Shown: positions 44,589-54,228 of the stretch, piece by piece | Numbering within the stretch: position 1 is the first letter of the stretch | Layout of the letters: every line of letters begins with the position of its first letter | Assembly: GCA_022709905.1 (NCBI GenBank) | Contig: JAKLHY010000002.1 | Span: forward strand, 124,001-188,000 | Source: Verrucomicrobiota bacterium | GTDB taxonomy: Bacteria; Verrucomicrobiota; Verrucomicrobiia; Limisphaerales; UBA1319 | Reading direction: 5' to 3' | Length of the DNA stretch: 64,000 bases | The notes under the pieces: generated by a model | What the model saw: only the letters and a program-made list of their open reading frames with translations | Told to the model about the DNA's origin: nothing | Database searches by the model: none | Made by a program: the position numbers and the translations under genes

Positions 44589-46829
44589 CTATTTCCTCAA
44601 GAGACGATAGAATTGGGCGGGATAGGCACCAGGAGCGGGTGGACGAAGTGATTGGACAGTATTCGTAAAAGTGATCGGTTCGGTTGGGATCCAAGGTCCC
44701 GGAATGCGGGATGCCCGCAACATAAGACTTGATATTCCCGGCGCGCCCAGAGCCTGAAGTCTCAGATGGGTTGTGTCTCGGGATAATTCGAGGCGAGGGG
44801 CAGGAACTGTCGGTTGTTGCGCCAAAGCCAGACTGTGGCTTCCACGAGCCGCAATAGCCACCACGTTGCATAATCCCGATGGCACAGTTGACTCGCCACA
44901 GGCATTATCGCCCCACGCGATTACTTTGCCATCTGTGGTCAACGCCAGACTGTGACCGGTTCCTGCGGCAATGGCGACGATGTTGATTGTTCCAGGGAGC
45001 ACATTCGTCCGGCTGCCCCAACTGACCACCATTCCACTGCTGGTCATGGCTAAGCTGTGTGTGTGACCGGCGGCTATTGCCACTATGTTGCTCAAATCAG
45101 ACGGCACATCGCTTTGGCCGGACACGTTCGAACCCCAAGCCACGACGCGCCCCTCTGAGGTTAATGCCAGGTTATGGTAATCACCAGATGCAATCGCGAC
45201 GATGTTGCTCAGTCCCCCAGGCACATTGGTCTGGCCGAAGTCATTCCATCCCCATGCGATAACCGCGCCCTGGTCGGTCAGAGCGGCACTGTGCAAATGT
45301 CCGGCGGAAATCGTGACTACATTCCTCAGATCTCTGGGGACATTGGTTGCGCTGCCGCTGCCCCATGCCACTACTCGCCCATCGATTGTCAACGCCAAAC
45401 TGTGAGAGGTTCCTGCTGCAATCGCCACCATTTTGCTCAATGCATCCGGCGGAACAACCTGGCCATCCGTGTTGCAGCCCCAACCGAGGACCCGTCCTTC
45501 GGCTGTCAGAGCCAGGTTGTGGCCTGATCCAGCTGCAATCGCGACGACGTTAGACAATCCACCCGGCACACTCTGCTGACCATTGTTGTTGTCACCCCAT
45601 AGGACGATTTCGGAATCTCCCGGTTTGATCGCTGGGGCGGCTGGCTGATTCACATACAGGGCAACTGTCCATGAACACGATCCCACGCTGTTCGTCGCAA
45701 AGAGCACAAAATTGTGTTGTCCGGCCTGTGTTGGTTTTCCAGTAATCAAGCCATGAACTGGATCCATCACTAATCTGGCGGGCAAGTTCTTGGCTCCAAA
45801 AATGTCAGCGCCATTCTTGACTGTGATCCGGTGGTAGAATGGTTGATTCAATGACCCTACCAGAACCTTAGGATTGATCCAGGCTGGCTTAGCGACACCC
45901 GGAGGCAGGCCGAGAAGTGCAAGACTATGGCTCGAGTACATGAAACTTCCACCAGCTGCCATGGCTACGGCATTGCTTAACCCTGAAGGCACAGCAGCTT
46001 GCCCATGGTTGTTGTAACCCCACGCGACAATCCGGCCATCGGAAGTCAGCGCGAGACTGTGGTTAGCGCCGGCAGTGATGGCCACAACATTGCTTAGCCT
46101 ATTGGGCACATCGGTTTCGCCGTTCCAGTTGGTTCCCCAAGCGACCACTCGACCCTCAGTTGTCAACGCCAGACCGTGATAATCCCCGGCCGAAATTGCG
46201 ACAACATTGCTTAGTCCTCTGGGCACGTTATCCAAAGGCCAGGCAATAATCCGACCCTCAGCTGTCAGCGCGAGATTGTGTTCATTTCCAGCTGCAACGG
46301 CCACGATATTGCATAATCCATCGGGGACATTTGTCGCGCCCTGATTGTTGATCCCCCAAGCGATGACTCGTCCGTCGGCTCTTAGCGCCAAACAGTGGCT
46401 TGATCCGGCTGCAATGGCAACCACGTTGCTCAGTCCACTGGGCACTTCCACCGACTTCGAGGACAAAGGGCCGGTAATGTAACTGCCCCAGGCCTCGACT
46501 TGACCTTGTCGTGTCAGTGCTAGGCAATAATAGGATCCGGCTGCAATTTGCACAACTTCTCTCAAACTGCCGGGGACGTTTGTCTGACCGCGCGATCCAT
46601 CCCCCCAAGTCACCACGCGTCCTTCTGACGTCAGGGCCAAGCTGTGTCCTATTCCTGCGGCAATAGCCACGACATTGCTTAAGCCGTCCGGCGCCTTGCA
46701 TTCACCAGAATAGTTGGCCCCCCAGCCGACGACCTCTGATGCTGCAGAATGTGTGAGAGAAACCCCGATGAAAGCCGCGATGACAACCCGAAAACTCCAT
46801 GAAAAGATTTGGTGATTAACAGCCCTCAT
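44589..46829 (-). CDS. Secreted RCC1-like repeat protein
   Basis: 746 residues. A signal peptide (about 1-31, ending THSAASE) precedes six to seven RCC1-type repeats of ~45 residues (pattern LSNVVAIAAGxxHSLALTxxGRVVAWG). A bridging segment at about 300-400 has an Ig-like character (YHRITVKNGADIFGAKNLPA, 'LITGKPTQAG'), then six more repeats follow, and a C-terminal W...FYR module (IPGPWIPTEPIT, QFYRLLRK). RCC1 repeats form a seven-bladed propeller, so two propellers are likely. The DNA copies are alike, so recombination between repeats could change their number. Upstream lies a REP sequence. Confidence 0.87.
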   Translation of the reverse strand: MRAVNHQIFSWSFRVVIAAFIGVSLTHSAASEVVGWGANYSGECKAPDGLSNVVAIAAGIGHSLALTSEGRVVTWGDGSRGQTNVPGSLREVVQIAAGSYYCLALTRQGQVEAWGSYITGPLSSKSVEVPSGLSNVVAIAAGSSHCLALRADGRVIAWGINNQGATNVPDGLCNIVAVAAGNEHNLALTAEGRIIAWPLDNVPRGLSNVVAISAGDYHGLALTTEGRVVAWGTNWNGETDVPNRLSNVVAITAGANHSLALTSDGRIVAWGYNNHGQAAVPSGLSNAVAMAAGGSFMYSSHSLALLGLPPGVAKPAWINPKVLVGSLNQPFYHRITVKNGADIFGAKNLPARLVMDPVHGLITGKPTQAGQHNFVLFATNSVGSCSWTVALYVNQPAAPAIKPGDSEIVLWGDNNNGQQSVPGGLSNVVAIAAGSGHNLALTAEGRVLGWGCNTDGQVVPPDALSKMVAIAAGTSHSLALTIDGRVVAWGSGSATNVPRDLRNVVTISAGHLHSAALTDQGAVIAWGWNDFGQTNVPGGLSNIVAIASGDYHNLALTSEGRVVAWGSNVSGQSDVPSDLSNIVAIAAGHTHSLAMTSSGMVVSWGSRTNVLPGTINIVAIAAGTGHSLALTTDGKVIAWGDNACGESTVPSGLCNVVAIAARGSHSLALAQQPTVPAPRLELSRDTTHLRLQALGAPGISSLMLRASRIPGPWIPTEPITFTNTVQSLRPPAPGAYPAQFYRLLRK

Positions 46830-46909
46830 TAAATCTCAGTGTAATAATCCATTAAGATTCCGACAAGCTGCATAATTGATGGAATCGAGGTCTGAACATG
46901 TAGAAGTAA

Positions 46910-46930
46910 GGGTCAGCCCTTAAAATAAAA
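46910..46930 (-). repeat. REP sequence, left flank of the transposase gene
   Basis: On the minus strand it reads TTTTATTTTAAGGGCTGACC, matching the sequence right after the transposase gene in inverted orientation. It lies 45 bases before the transposase start. Confidence 0.65.
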
Positions 46931-46974
46931 GATAAGGCTTGATTTCTCAATCGGGAGCCTTCAAATTGGGGCGC

Positions 46975-47991
46975 ATGGCTCGTCCATTACGCATTCAATA
47001 CCCGGGGGCGATTTACCACGTGACGTTCCGGGGCAACGATCGGAAGCCGATTTTTAAGAGCGACGCCGATCGGCAGCGGTTGCTCGAGGCGATGGCCCAC
47101 GCCCGCGATCTCCACCAGACGCGGATATTCCTCGTCTGCCTGATGCCCAACCATGTTCATCTGCTGCTAGAAACTCCGCGGGGCAATTTAAGCGCCTTCA
47201 TGCGGCAGATTCTCACAGCCTACACGGTTTACTTCAACCGGCGCCATCGGCGGATTGGGCACCTGCTGCAAGGCCGGTTCCAGGCCCGGATCGTGGAAGG
47301 AGATGATTACCTGTTGAAGCTCAGCCGTTATGTGCATTTGAATCCGGTCAGCGGACGGCATTGGCAGGGGCAACCGGTGGACGCCAGGCGAAGGTTCCTG
47401 GAGCACTATCGCTGGAGCACCTATCGGAGCTATGCGGGGGAGGAAAAGCCGTGGTCCTGGATCGATTACGCGCCGATGTTGGCGCTGGTGGGGGGCAAAG
47501 GCAGAACTGCGGCCGCCCGGTATGCCGCCTATATTCAATTGGGATTGGCGGAGAACGACGAAGCGTTTGGGCGTATTTACCGAACCTCGCGGCTGGGAGT
47601 GGGTTCGGAGGATTTTGTGAGAGACCTGGAGTTGCGTTACCAGCGCATGGTGACGGGTAAGGGCAAGCGGGAAGATGCGGCATTTCGGAAGCCGATGGCG
47701 CGGCGATCGGTGGAGGAGGTGCTGGAGGGGGTGGCCGAGGAGTTGGGGGTGGAGGTGGCGCGCTTGCGGGAGCGGCATCGGGAGTCGTGGCTGCGACCGA
47801 TGGCGGCGTGGGCGTTGCAGCGGCATGGGGGATTGAACCAGCGGGAGGTGGCGGTTGCCTTGGGGTTGGGCACGGGGGCGGCGGTAAGCCAGCAATTGGC
47901 CAAGTGGAGGCGGGAGGTCCAGCGGGATTCATCCTGGCGCAACCGGGCAAGCCGAATCGACCGCCGGCTGGAGCAGAAAGCTAACTATTAA
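46975..47991 (+). CDS. REP-associated tyrosine transposase (RAYT, IS200/IS605-like Y1)
   Basis: 338 residues from the ATG at 46975; in-frame codons to 46939 are possible. Motifs of the Y1_Tnp family: MARPLRIQYPGAIYHVTFRG, metal-binding His-x-His in MPNHVHLLLET, and the catalytic Tyr in LSRYVHLNPV. A C-terminal extension of ~150 residues (RRSVEEVLEGVAEELGVEVA and a DnaA-like/HTH region) is typical of the long RAYT group. Flanked by inverted REP sequences, the stop codon lying inside the right one. It probably moves or spreads these REP sequences. Confidence 0.92.
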   Translation: MARPLRIQYPGAIYHVTFRGNDRKPIFKSDADRQRLLEAMAHARDLHQTRIFLVCLMPNHVHLLLETPRGNLSAFMRQILTAYTVYFNRRHRRIGHLLQGRFQARIVEGDDYLLKLSRYVHLNPVSGRHWQGQPVDARRRFLEHYRWSTYRSYAGEEKPWSWIDYAPMLALVGGKGRTAAARYAAYIQLGLAENDEAFGRIYRTSRLGVGSEDFVRDLELRYQRMVTGKGKREDAAFRKPMARRSVEEVLEGVAEELGVEVARLRERHRESWLRPMAAWALQRHGGLNQREVAVALGLGTGAAVSQQLAKWRREVQRDSSWRNRASRIDRRLEQKANY

Positions 47992-48009
47992 TTTAAGGGC
48001 AGACCCCTA
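47986..48009 (+). repeat. REP sequence, right flank of the transposase gene
   Basis: TATTAATTTAAGGGCAGACC at the transposase stop codon is the inverted partner of 46910-46930. A CGACCCCTAT duplication follows directly. Confidence 0.65.
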
Positions 48010-48025
48010 TCGACCCCTATCGGCT

Positions 48026-49456
48026 ATGGGAAAGATCCTGTTCATCATCATATTTGGCTGCGGCGTTGTGGTTCAGGGCGCAATTTCCTTGGAGACGCGT
48101 CTCGAGCTGTTCGTGGATGATTTCCTCATCGAAAGACTTGATGGCGTCGTCTTGAAACTCCATGAACCTCGTCCCGCCGGGGTGGCCCTGCGTTTCGACC
48201 ATCCTTGGGAAGGCGCGTTTTCGGGATACGTGACGGTCCTGAGAGATGGGGACCTGTTCCGAATGTATTACCGCGGATTACCGAAAGCGGGACGCGACGG
48301 GTCCGCGGACGAGGTCACGTGCTACGCTGAAAGCTCCGACGGCAGCACGTGGAAAAAGCCCAACCTTCGTTTGTTTGAGGTATGCGGCACGCGTGAGAAC
48401 AACGTGGTTCTGGCCGGCCAACCGCCGTTCTCCCACAACTTCGCCCCGTTTCTTGACTTGCGCCCGGGCGTGGCTTCGGAAGAGCGTTACAAGGCGTTTG
48501 CGGGCACTTCTGAGAAGGGATTGTTCGGTTTTGTGTCCGGAGATGGCGTCAGATGGCGCAGGTTTCGGGAAGCTCCCTTGGTGACCCGGGGCGCTTTTGA
48601 TTCGCAAAACGTGGCTTTTTGGTCGGAGGCCGAGCAGCAGTATGCGCTATATTTACGCACGTGGAGCGGCGGTGAGTTCCGTGGATTTCGCAGCGTGAGC
48701 CGCGCCACATCAAAGGATTTTCTGAATTGGTCCGAGCCGGTTGCGATGAGTTTTGGTGACTCGCCTCTCGAACATCTCTACACAAGTCAGACCAGCCCCT
48801 ATTTTCGGGCGCCCCACCTCTACATGGCTTTACCGATGCGATTCCTGCCGGGCCGGAAAGTGCTGACCGATGCCCAAGCTCGCGCATTGGGGGTTGATCC
48901 GGGTTATGGCAGCGACTGCGCTGAAGCTGTGCTGATGACGAGTCGCGGGGGCACGCAGTTCACCCGGACGTTCATGGAAGGCTTTATCCGCCCCGGACTG
49001 GATCTTGGCAATTGGGCGTCGCGCGCGGGATTGACCGCCCTGGGCATTGTGCCGACAGGCACCAACGAGGTTTCGGTTTACAAACAGGCGCATTATGCCC
49101 AACCGACCTGTCACCTGGTGCGTTATACCTTGCGCACAGACGGTTTTGCATCGGTGAACGCCCCCTATCGCGGCGGCGAATTCCAGACGCGCCCCTTCAC
49201 GTTCAGCGGCAGAGAACTGGCGCTCAATTTTTCAACGGGCGCGGCCGGCGGCCTCCGCGTCGAGATCCAGGACGCCGATGGCAGACCCATTCCCGGCTAT
49301 TCCCTGGCCGATGCCGTAGAAATTGTTGGCGACGAGATCGAGCGCGTTGTCTCCTGGAAATCGGGCGGCGACCTGAGTAAACTCGCCGGACGGACTGTCC
49401 GACTGCGTTTTGTCATGAAGGACGCCGATTTGTTTTCCATCCGGTTTCGGGAGTGA
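48026..49456 (+). CDS. Secreted glycoside-hydrolase-like (five-bladed propeller) protein
   Basis: 476 residues with a signal peptide (MGKILFIIIFGCGVVVQGAI). The body begins LELFVDDFLIERLDGVVLKL and shows SGYVTVLRDGDLFRMYYRG and CYAESSDGSTWKKPNLRLFE, the pattern of GH32/GH43-like propeller proteins common in Planctomycetes and Verrucomicrobiota, where 'WEG' and 'MYYRG' sit at blade starts. A beta-sandwich follows at about 390. No catalytic Asp pair can be named with certainty. The ATG at 48026 lies directly after a REP sequence with no ribosome site, so the true 5' region may have been altered by insertion. Confidence 0.65.
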   Translation: MGKILFIIIFGCGVVVQGAISLETRLELFVDDFLIERLDGVVLKLHEPRPAGVALRFDHPWEGAFSGYVTVLRDGDLFRMYYRGLPKAGRDGSADEVTCYAESSDGSTWKKPNLRLFEVCGTRENNVVLAGQPPFSHNFAPFLDLRPGVASEERYKAFAGTSEKGLFGFVSGDGVRWRRFREAPLVTRGAFDSQNVAFWSEAEQQYALYLRTWSGGEFRGFRSVSRATSKDFLNWSEPVAMSFGDSPLEHLYTSQTSPYFRAPHLYMALPMRFLPGRKVLTDAQARALGVDPGYGSDCAEAVLMTSRGGTQFTRTFMEGFIRPGLDLGNWASRAGLTALGIVPTGTNEVSVYKQAHYAQPTCHLVRYTLRTDGFASVNAPYRGGEFQTRPFTFSGRELALNFSTGAAGGLRVEIQDADGRPIPGYSLADAVEIVGDEIERVVSWKSGGDLSKLAGRTVRLRFVMKDADLFSIRFRE

Positions 49457-49486
49457 CCCACCGCCCGGGAACCCCAGATCCATTAA

Positions 49487-49510
49487 CTTTTAATTTAAGG
49501 GACGACCCTA
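49487..49510 (+). repeat. Orphan REP sequence
   Basis: CTTTTAATTTAAGGGACGAC followed by CCTA matches the two REP sequences around the transposase, 1.5 kb away, without a transposase next to it. It lies between the GH-like gene and the lamin-tail gene. Confidence 0.65.
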
Positions 49511-49564
49511 ATGGATGGTTCGGACAACCTTGAAGCGAATGGTGATCTGATTGGGCGGGGCTGG

Positions 49565-52500
49565 TCAGGGGATTGAAATCCGGAAGAACCGGCTGGTGGC
49601 GTTGGTGGCGATGTTGAAAGTGAGCTCGACAGGTTGATTTGCGGCGAGGGATTTTCCGCGTTCCAGCACCTGCCAGGTTCCCAGGGTGAGTGAGTTGCGG
49701 ACATAGACCGTGTAACCGGCTCCGGCTCTTCCTTCGAACAGGAGGTGGAGTGTTCCATTTTCGAGGGCCGGGGCTTGGATAGTCAGGGGGGGCACGGGGT
49801 TCGGTTTTCCGGGGGAGCCATTGATGGCCTGGCTGGCGCGCCAATTATTGGGAGAATTGGGATTGTCGCGGTAATCAATCCGTTCGAGGGCCGGGCCCTG
49901 GCCATCCGGGGTTTCGGGCCAGGGCGTCCGGGTGCCGTAGGAGAAGCTCAAGATGGTTTCGTGGTTTTTGTTGACGAGGAGGATGGATTCACCGGAGTTG
50001 CTAAGCTGGCCGGAGTATTCGCCAGCGATGGGCAAGCCGCTGCCGTAACGTTGTTCGAAGGCGGCCCGATTTTTGACAAGGAGGACGTATTGACCGGCCG
50101 CCAGGCGGGGAAGGATTGATCGGGTGAAATCGAACTGGATGCCTTCGGTGAAACAGAGGCCGTTCAAATCGTAAGTGGCGGTGCCGGGATTGAACAGTTC
50201 GATGAACTCGAAGAGATCGGCGTCGGTGTAACCCGATGCAATTTCGGTGTCGGTCGGGTTGGCTGGATGGTAGTGAAGTTCGGTGATGGCGAGGGCGGGT
50301 ACGCCGACTCTGAAGGTCGCTTCGCTCAGGGCGCTCCACTCCTGGCCGTTGAGGACGCGGGCTTTGACAGTCACGATGTCATCCAAGGGGATGGGAGCGG
50401 TGTAGGGGATGGCGGTGTGGGCGATGCTGGACGCCAGAGGCGCACCGGCCACTCGAGGATCGGTTTGGTTGGTCGTGAAGTAGATGGTTCCCTGGGGCGC
50501 GGAGAGAATGAGCTGGAAGCCGGGGGCCACCTGGCCACCGTGTGGATTCATTTCCGGCGGATTGGTTCTGGGATAAAGGCCGGCCCGGCGGAATTGCTCA
50601 AGAACGATGGATGAGCGCCGGGGAAAGAAATTGGCAAGGAGATTGTCGCGTTCCCTTTGCCAATGTTCATCCCGCGTGAAGGGGCCGGTATTGCGCTGAT
50701 CGCCCCATCGCGCTGATTCTCCGACAATGGCGCGGTCGATCTGGTTGGCCAGGGCCGCAAACCGGGCTGCCGGCTGGTTGTTTTCCGGAAAAACCGGATT
50801 CCAGGCGGGAGCGGTTGGATGGACATAGAGGGCGCCTCCGTTGAAGAAGTGCCGATAAACTCGATCCGCGAATTGCATTTTGAAATCGGTATTCGATCGC
50901 AAGGCGCCATAGGGACGGGCGACGGCGTCGCTGACGCTGGTGCGATCCACTTCGAGCCCGGTGACGCCCAGGGCGGTTTCAGTGTCCCAGGGATAGAAAT
51001 AGAATCCATCACCGTTGTCCCGATTCCGTCCCACCCACCAATTGCGTCCGGGCCAGTCGGTGTTGCCCACGTAAAAGTTGAGGATCATGTAATCAATCAG
51101 GTTGTCCACATCGAGCAGGTGTTCGTAGGCGGGATTACGGGTGCCGTCGGGGTGGTTGCCTTGGATTCGCTGGTAGGCGGCCATGGAGGACATGCCCTGG
51201 TTTAGGAGTGAAAGGAGTCGGTTCCAGGCTTCGTAATTGCCATCCGGCGCGGAATCCTGGTTGAGGGCATCCCAGGAATCCTTGTCGCCTCCGTGATAGG
51301 TGGCGGAGAAGGCGGCATCCGGTCGTTCAACGGGATTGTAAAGACCCCAGTAGAGGCCGTTGATGTAAAGATGGACGAAGGTCGAGTGAGGCGTGATCAT
51401 GCCCAGAGCTCGGGCGGTTTCCATGGCAAAAGCATCGCGAATATAGAGGCAACTCCCCCCGAAATAAGGCCAGGCATCGTTGCTATTGGCTCTCAACACG
51501 ATGTTGTCGAAGTGGTCGGCCGCCCCAGGTCCGAACAACGGATAGTCGAGGGTGGAGTGGCCGTATTTTTCACGAAAAACGACGCGAAAGGATTTCTTGT
51601 AAGTCAGATCGAAGCGCCGGAAAGCCCCGCCCTGAATGCGGATACCGGCGTTGGCCTGGAATCCGGGCTGGTTATCGGGATAGAGAAGCTCGAGGGATGC
51701 GGGGCGTTCCCAGGCGTCGCCACGAAATTCCGGGTTAGAGTACAGGCCTTGTGGGCCAAACAGATCGCTTTGATCCATGACGAGGGAAAGGGTGGGGATG
51801 GTTTGGAGGTCAGACTTCAGCGAACGCGCGTATTTTCCTCCATATTTGTCTTTTCCTGAGGGATCGACAACCCGGGGATCCAGGCCGTAATCTGCGGCGA
51901 CAGCTCCCCAATTCGCCGGAAAGCCCATGGCCAGGGTGTTGGCCCGGGTTTGCTGAACGACATCGTTCAGGAAGACATAAGTATGGGTGGCAACGCGAGA
52001 GGATCGCCAGCCCTCCCGGAAGGCCGCTGCCCGCAAGGTAGTGGTCCGGTCAATTCGGATCGGGCCGACATACGGATGGCCGTTGGTCATGGATGGGACG
52101 CTGCCGTTCGTGGTGAATCGGAGCGTGGTTTCGGAAGTGGCGCACGAGAGGGTTACGTCGATGGGATTTTCGAAAAAGCCGCGCGGCGGTTCAAAGGCCA
52201 AGTCCGAGATCAGTCCTGGGCTACCCACGCCATTCTCGCGGCCGGGTGTGGCTTGATCGAAGTAAACATACTCCCCCAGTGTCACCTGGGTGTTGTCCAA
52301 TTGAGCATCGAGGAGGAAGTCCGGGCTGTCCTTGCGCTCATTCAAGGCCTGGATTGCGAGGACATTGACACCGGGACGGATCAGGGTTGCGAATTCGCTG
52401 AGGTCGTGGCGTTCTTGAATCCCGGCCAGATCGCGCGGGCGATTGGTGACAGCGACCGAGTTGAAGGCCGGGTTTTGTGGAGCGTTGGCGCGGGCGACTT

Positions 52501-53884
52501 CCACGCCATTCAACCACGCCACAAATCCATCGTCATAACGCATGCGCAACGCGAGGTTTTCAAGCGCATGAACCGCATTCACGGTGAACGGGAGCCGAAC
52601 GTACGCCGAGGTGCCGAGTTGAAACATCAGGGGCTCAACACGGGTCCGGATCAGATCGGCCAGGGTGGGTGGGATCGGGCCGATGCGGCCGAGGAACTCG
52701 ATTTCAGCAATCTGCATGGCGACGGCGGAAGCGGTCGCGCGCACGGTGGGAAACAAAAGGCGATAGTGGCGATAGGCCACGCGGTTGGTGAAAACGGCTT
52801 CGACTGTGGTAAAGCGGCCGGTAAAAACCGGAATCATGCCGCGGGCTATCTCTGAAAAAACAAGTCCATCCTGGGAGCCGGCCAGCAGAAAACTGGTTGG
52901 ATCTCTTTCCGGGGCGTCGTTGGCGGAGGTGAACCGAAGACCAGTGACCACGGTCTCGCCGGCCGAGGGTGCCACCGTCAGCCCGGCATTGAGTTTGTCG
53001 AAGTTCAGGTATTTCGTGGCGGTGTTGTTGTCGATGGCATTTTCGACCCCCTCGTTGCCGGGGGAATTTGACGATGTTGGCACGATGGGATCGCCCTTTT
53101 GGGTTACATCGGAGAGGGGAGTGACAGGCTCAGTCGGATCGCCACTGCTGGCATCCTGACGATCGTAGCCAATGCCCAGCGTGACTGGAATCCAGGTCGA
53201 ATTGTCGAAAGCTGTCTGGGTCCAGCTTGATCCGAGCCGGTCATCGGAAGGGACGATCAGGTGTCCCTCGGTTTCCGGAGGAACCAGCCGCTCGGTGGAT
53301 AGGATCATCGAGCGTCCGTAAGCGACATCAGTGATTTGGGGGGGGAAAGCGGGAGCAAAGGCGGAAACCACAGTCTGGCCATCCGGCTTGATCAGGGCCA
53401 AATATTCGCCCTCGCGATCGAGTTTGAAGTTGGCGTGCAACTCACCATTCGGATTCCGTCGGTCTTTTCCGGAGGCAAACACCAGCACAAAACCCTGGCC
53501 CGGGATTGTCACTTCGGGGCATGGCCACTGCGTGGGTTGCTGCGGATCATCCGTCAGATGCCAGCCGGCTAATGAAACCGGTTTCCGACCGGGATTGTAG
53601 ATTTCGATCCAATCGCTGAAGTCTCCGTCCTCGTCGCGTTGGCCCGAGTTATTTGCCGCCATGAATTCTGAGATGACAAAGTCCTGGGCTTGAAGGTGGG
53701 CTGCGGGTTCTCCGCCGAGCAGGGCCAAAATCAGGAGGCAAAAGCAGAGCGATCGGAGGATGAGGGGCTGGATCCCACGGAGAATCCCGTCAACGTGTGA
53801 ACCGGGTAGAACAGGACCTCTGGGCCGGCCGATCTTCACGCGTCGCGCCTGGCAGTCGCACTCTGCCAAAGACCCAACGTGCAT
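49565..53884 (-). CDS. Giant secreted lamin-tail/CotH-type protein
   Basis: 1439 residues from the ATG at 53884; a GTG at 53839 or a start as far up as 54172 are possible, none with a ribosome site. The hydrophobic core of a signal peptide (ILRSLCFCLLILALLGG) lies ~35 residues in. Then come a lamin-tail domain (FVISEFMAANNSGQRDEDGD, WIEIYNPG), F5/8-like regions, a chitobiase/FN3-like domain (LRFTTNGSVPSMTNGHPY), a CotH kinase-like domain (PTLSLVMDQSDLFGPQGLYS, GIRIQGG, FRVVFREKYG, NIVLRANSNDAWPYFGGS), a second lamin-tail (LAITELHYHPANPTDTEI) and a C-terminal W...FYR-like module (GTWQVLERGKSL, RFFRISIP). Cell surface; the substrate of the CotH part is unknown. Confidence 0.88.
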   Translation of the reverse strand: MHVGSLAECDCQARRVKIGRPRGPVLPGSHVDGILRGIQPLILRSLCFCLLILALLGGEPAAHLQAQDFVISEFMAANNSGQRDEDGDFSDWIEIYNPGRKPVSLAGWHLTDDPQQPTQWPCPEVTIPGQGFVLVFASGKDRRNPNGELHANFKLDREGEYLALIKPDGQTVVSAFAPAFPPQITDVAYGRSMILSTERLVPPETEGHLIVPSDDRLGSSWTQTAFDNSTWIPVTLGIGYDRQDASSGDPTEPVTPLSDVTQKGDPIVPTSSNSPGNEGVENAIDNNTATKYLNFDKLNAGLTVAPSAGETVVTGLRFTSANDAPERDPTSFLLAGSQDGLVFSEIARGMIPVFTGRFTTVEAVFTNRVAYRHYRLLFPTVRATASAVAMQIAEIEFLGRIGPIPPTLADLIRTRVEPLMFQLGTSAYVRLPFTVNAVHALENLALRMRYDDGFVAWLNGVEVARANAPQNPAFNSVAVTNRPRDLAGIQERHDLSEFATLIRPGVNVLAIQALNERKDSPDFLLDAQLDNTQVTLGEYVYFDQATPGRENGVGSPGLISDLAFEPPRGFFENPIDVTLSCATSETTLRFTTNGSVPSMTNGHPYVGPIRIDRTTTLRAAAFREGWRSSRVATHTYVFLNDVVQQTRANTLAMGFPANWGAVAADYGLDPRVVDPSGKDKYGGKYARSLKSDLQTIPTLSLVMDQSDLFGPQGLYSNPEFRGDAWERPASLELLYPDNQPGFQANAGIRIQGGAFRRFDLTYKKSFRVVFREKYGHSTLDYPLFGPGAADHFDNIVLRANSNDAWPYFGGSCLYIRDAFAMETARALGMITPHSTFVHLYINGLYWGLYNPVERPDAAFSATYHGGDKDSWDALNQDSAPDGNYEAWNRLLSLLNQGMSSMAAYQRIQGNHPDGTRNPAYEHLLDVDNLIDYMILNFYVGNTDWPGRNWWVGRNRDNGDGFYFYPWDTETALGVTGLEVDRTSVSDAVARPYGALRSNTDFKMQFADRVYRHFFNGGALYVHPTAPAWNPVFPENNQPAARFAALANQIDRAIVGESARWGDQRNTGPFTRDEHWQRERDNLLANFFPRRSSIVLEQFRRAGLYPRTNPPEMNPHGGQVAPGFQLILSAPQGTIYFTTNQTDPRVAGAPLASSIAHTAIPYTAPIPLDDIVTVKARVLNGQEWSALSEATFRVGVPALAITELHYHPANPTDTEIASGYTDADLFEFIELFNPGTATYDLNGLCFTEGIQFDFTRSILPRLAAGQYVLLVKNRAAFEQRYGSGLPIAGEYSGQLSNSGESILLVNKNHETILSFSYGTRTPWPETPDGQGPALERIDYRDNPNSPNNWRASQAINGSPGKPNPVPPLTIQAPALENGTLHLLFEGRAGAGYTVYVRNSLTLGTWQVLERGKSLAANQPVELTFNIATNATSRFFRISIP

Positions 53885-54228
53885 CAGAGTTACGAAGTCG
53901 CAGGAATCCGGCCCGCCGGTCAAACATTTGTTGGACATGATGCCATGGTTCTTCAAAATTTCGAGCGTCTTCAAATCGTCAGATGGACGCGAGAGCCGAT
54001 GCATGACGCGGAGCTCGGTATTGATTCTGGGAAGATCAGAACTCGATCCAGAGCCCAGGGCGCCACGCGATGCACCCAGCGTCCAGGCCTGCAACGCAAA
54101 GACCCAACCATTCTTGAAGATTACCACGAGGATGCAATCCAGAAAATCCAGAGAATCAATTCTCAGCGGCAAATCCGGAATTTAACCGCGGATAGCGCCG
54201 ATTGCATGGAACGACGGGAGTGGGTAAA

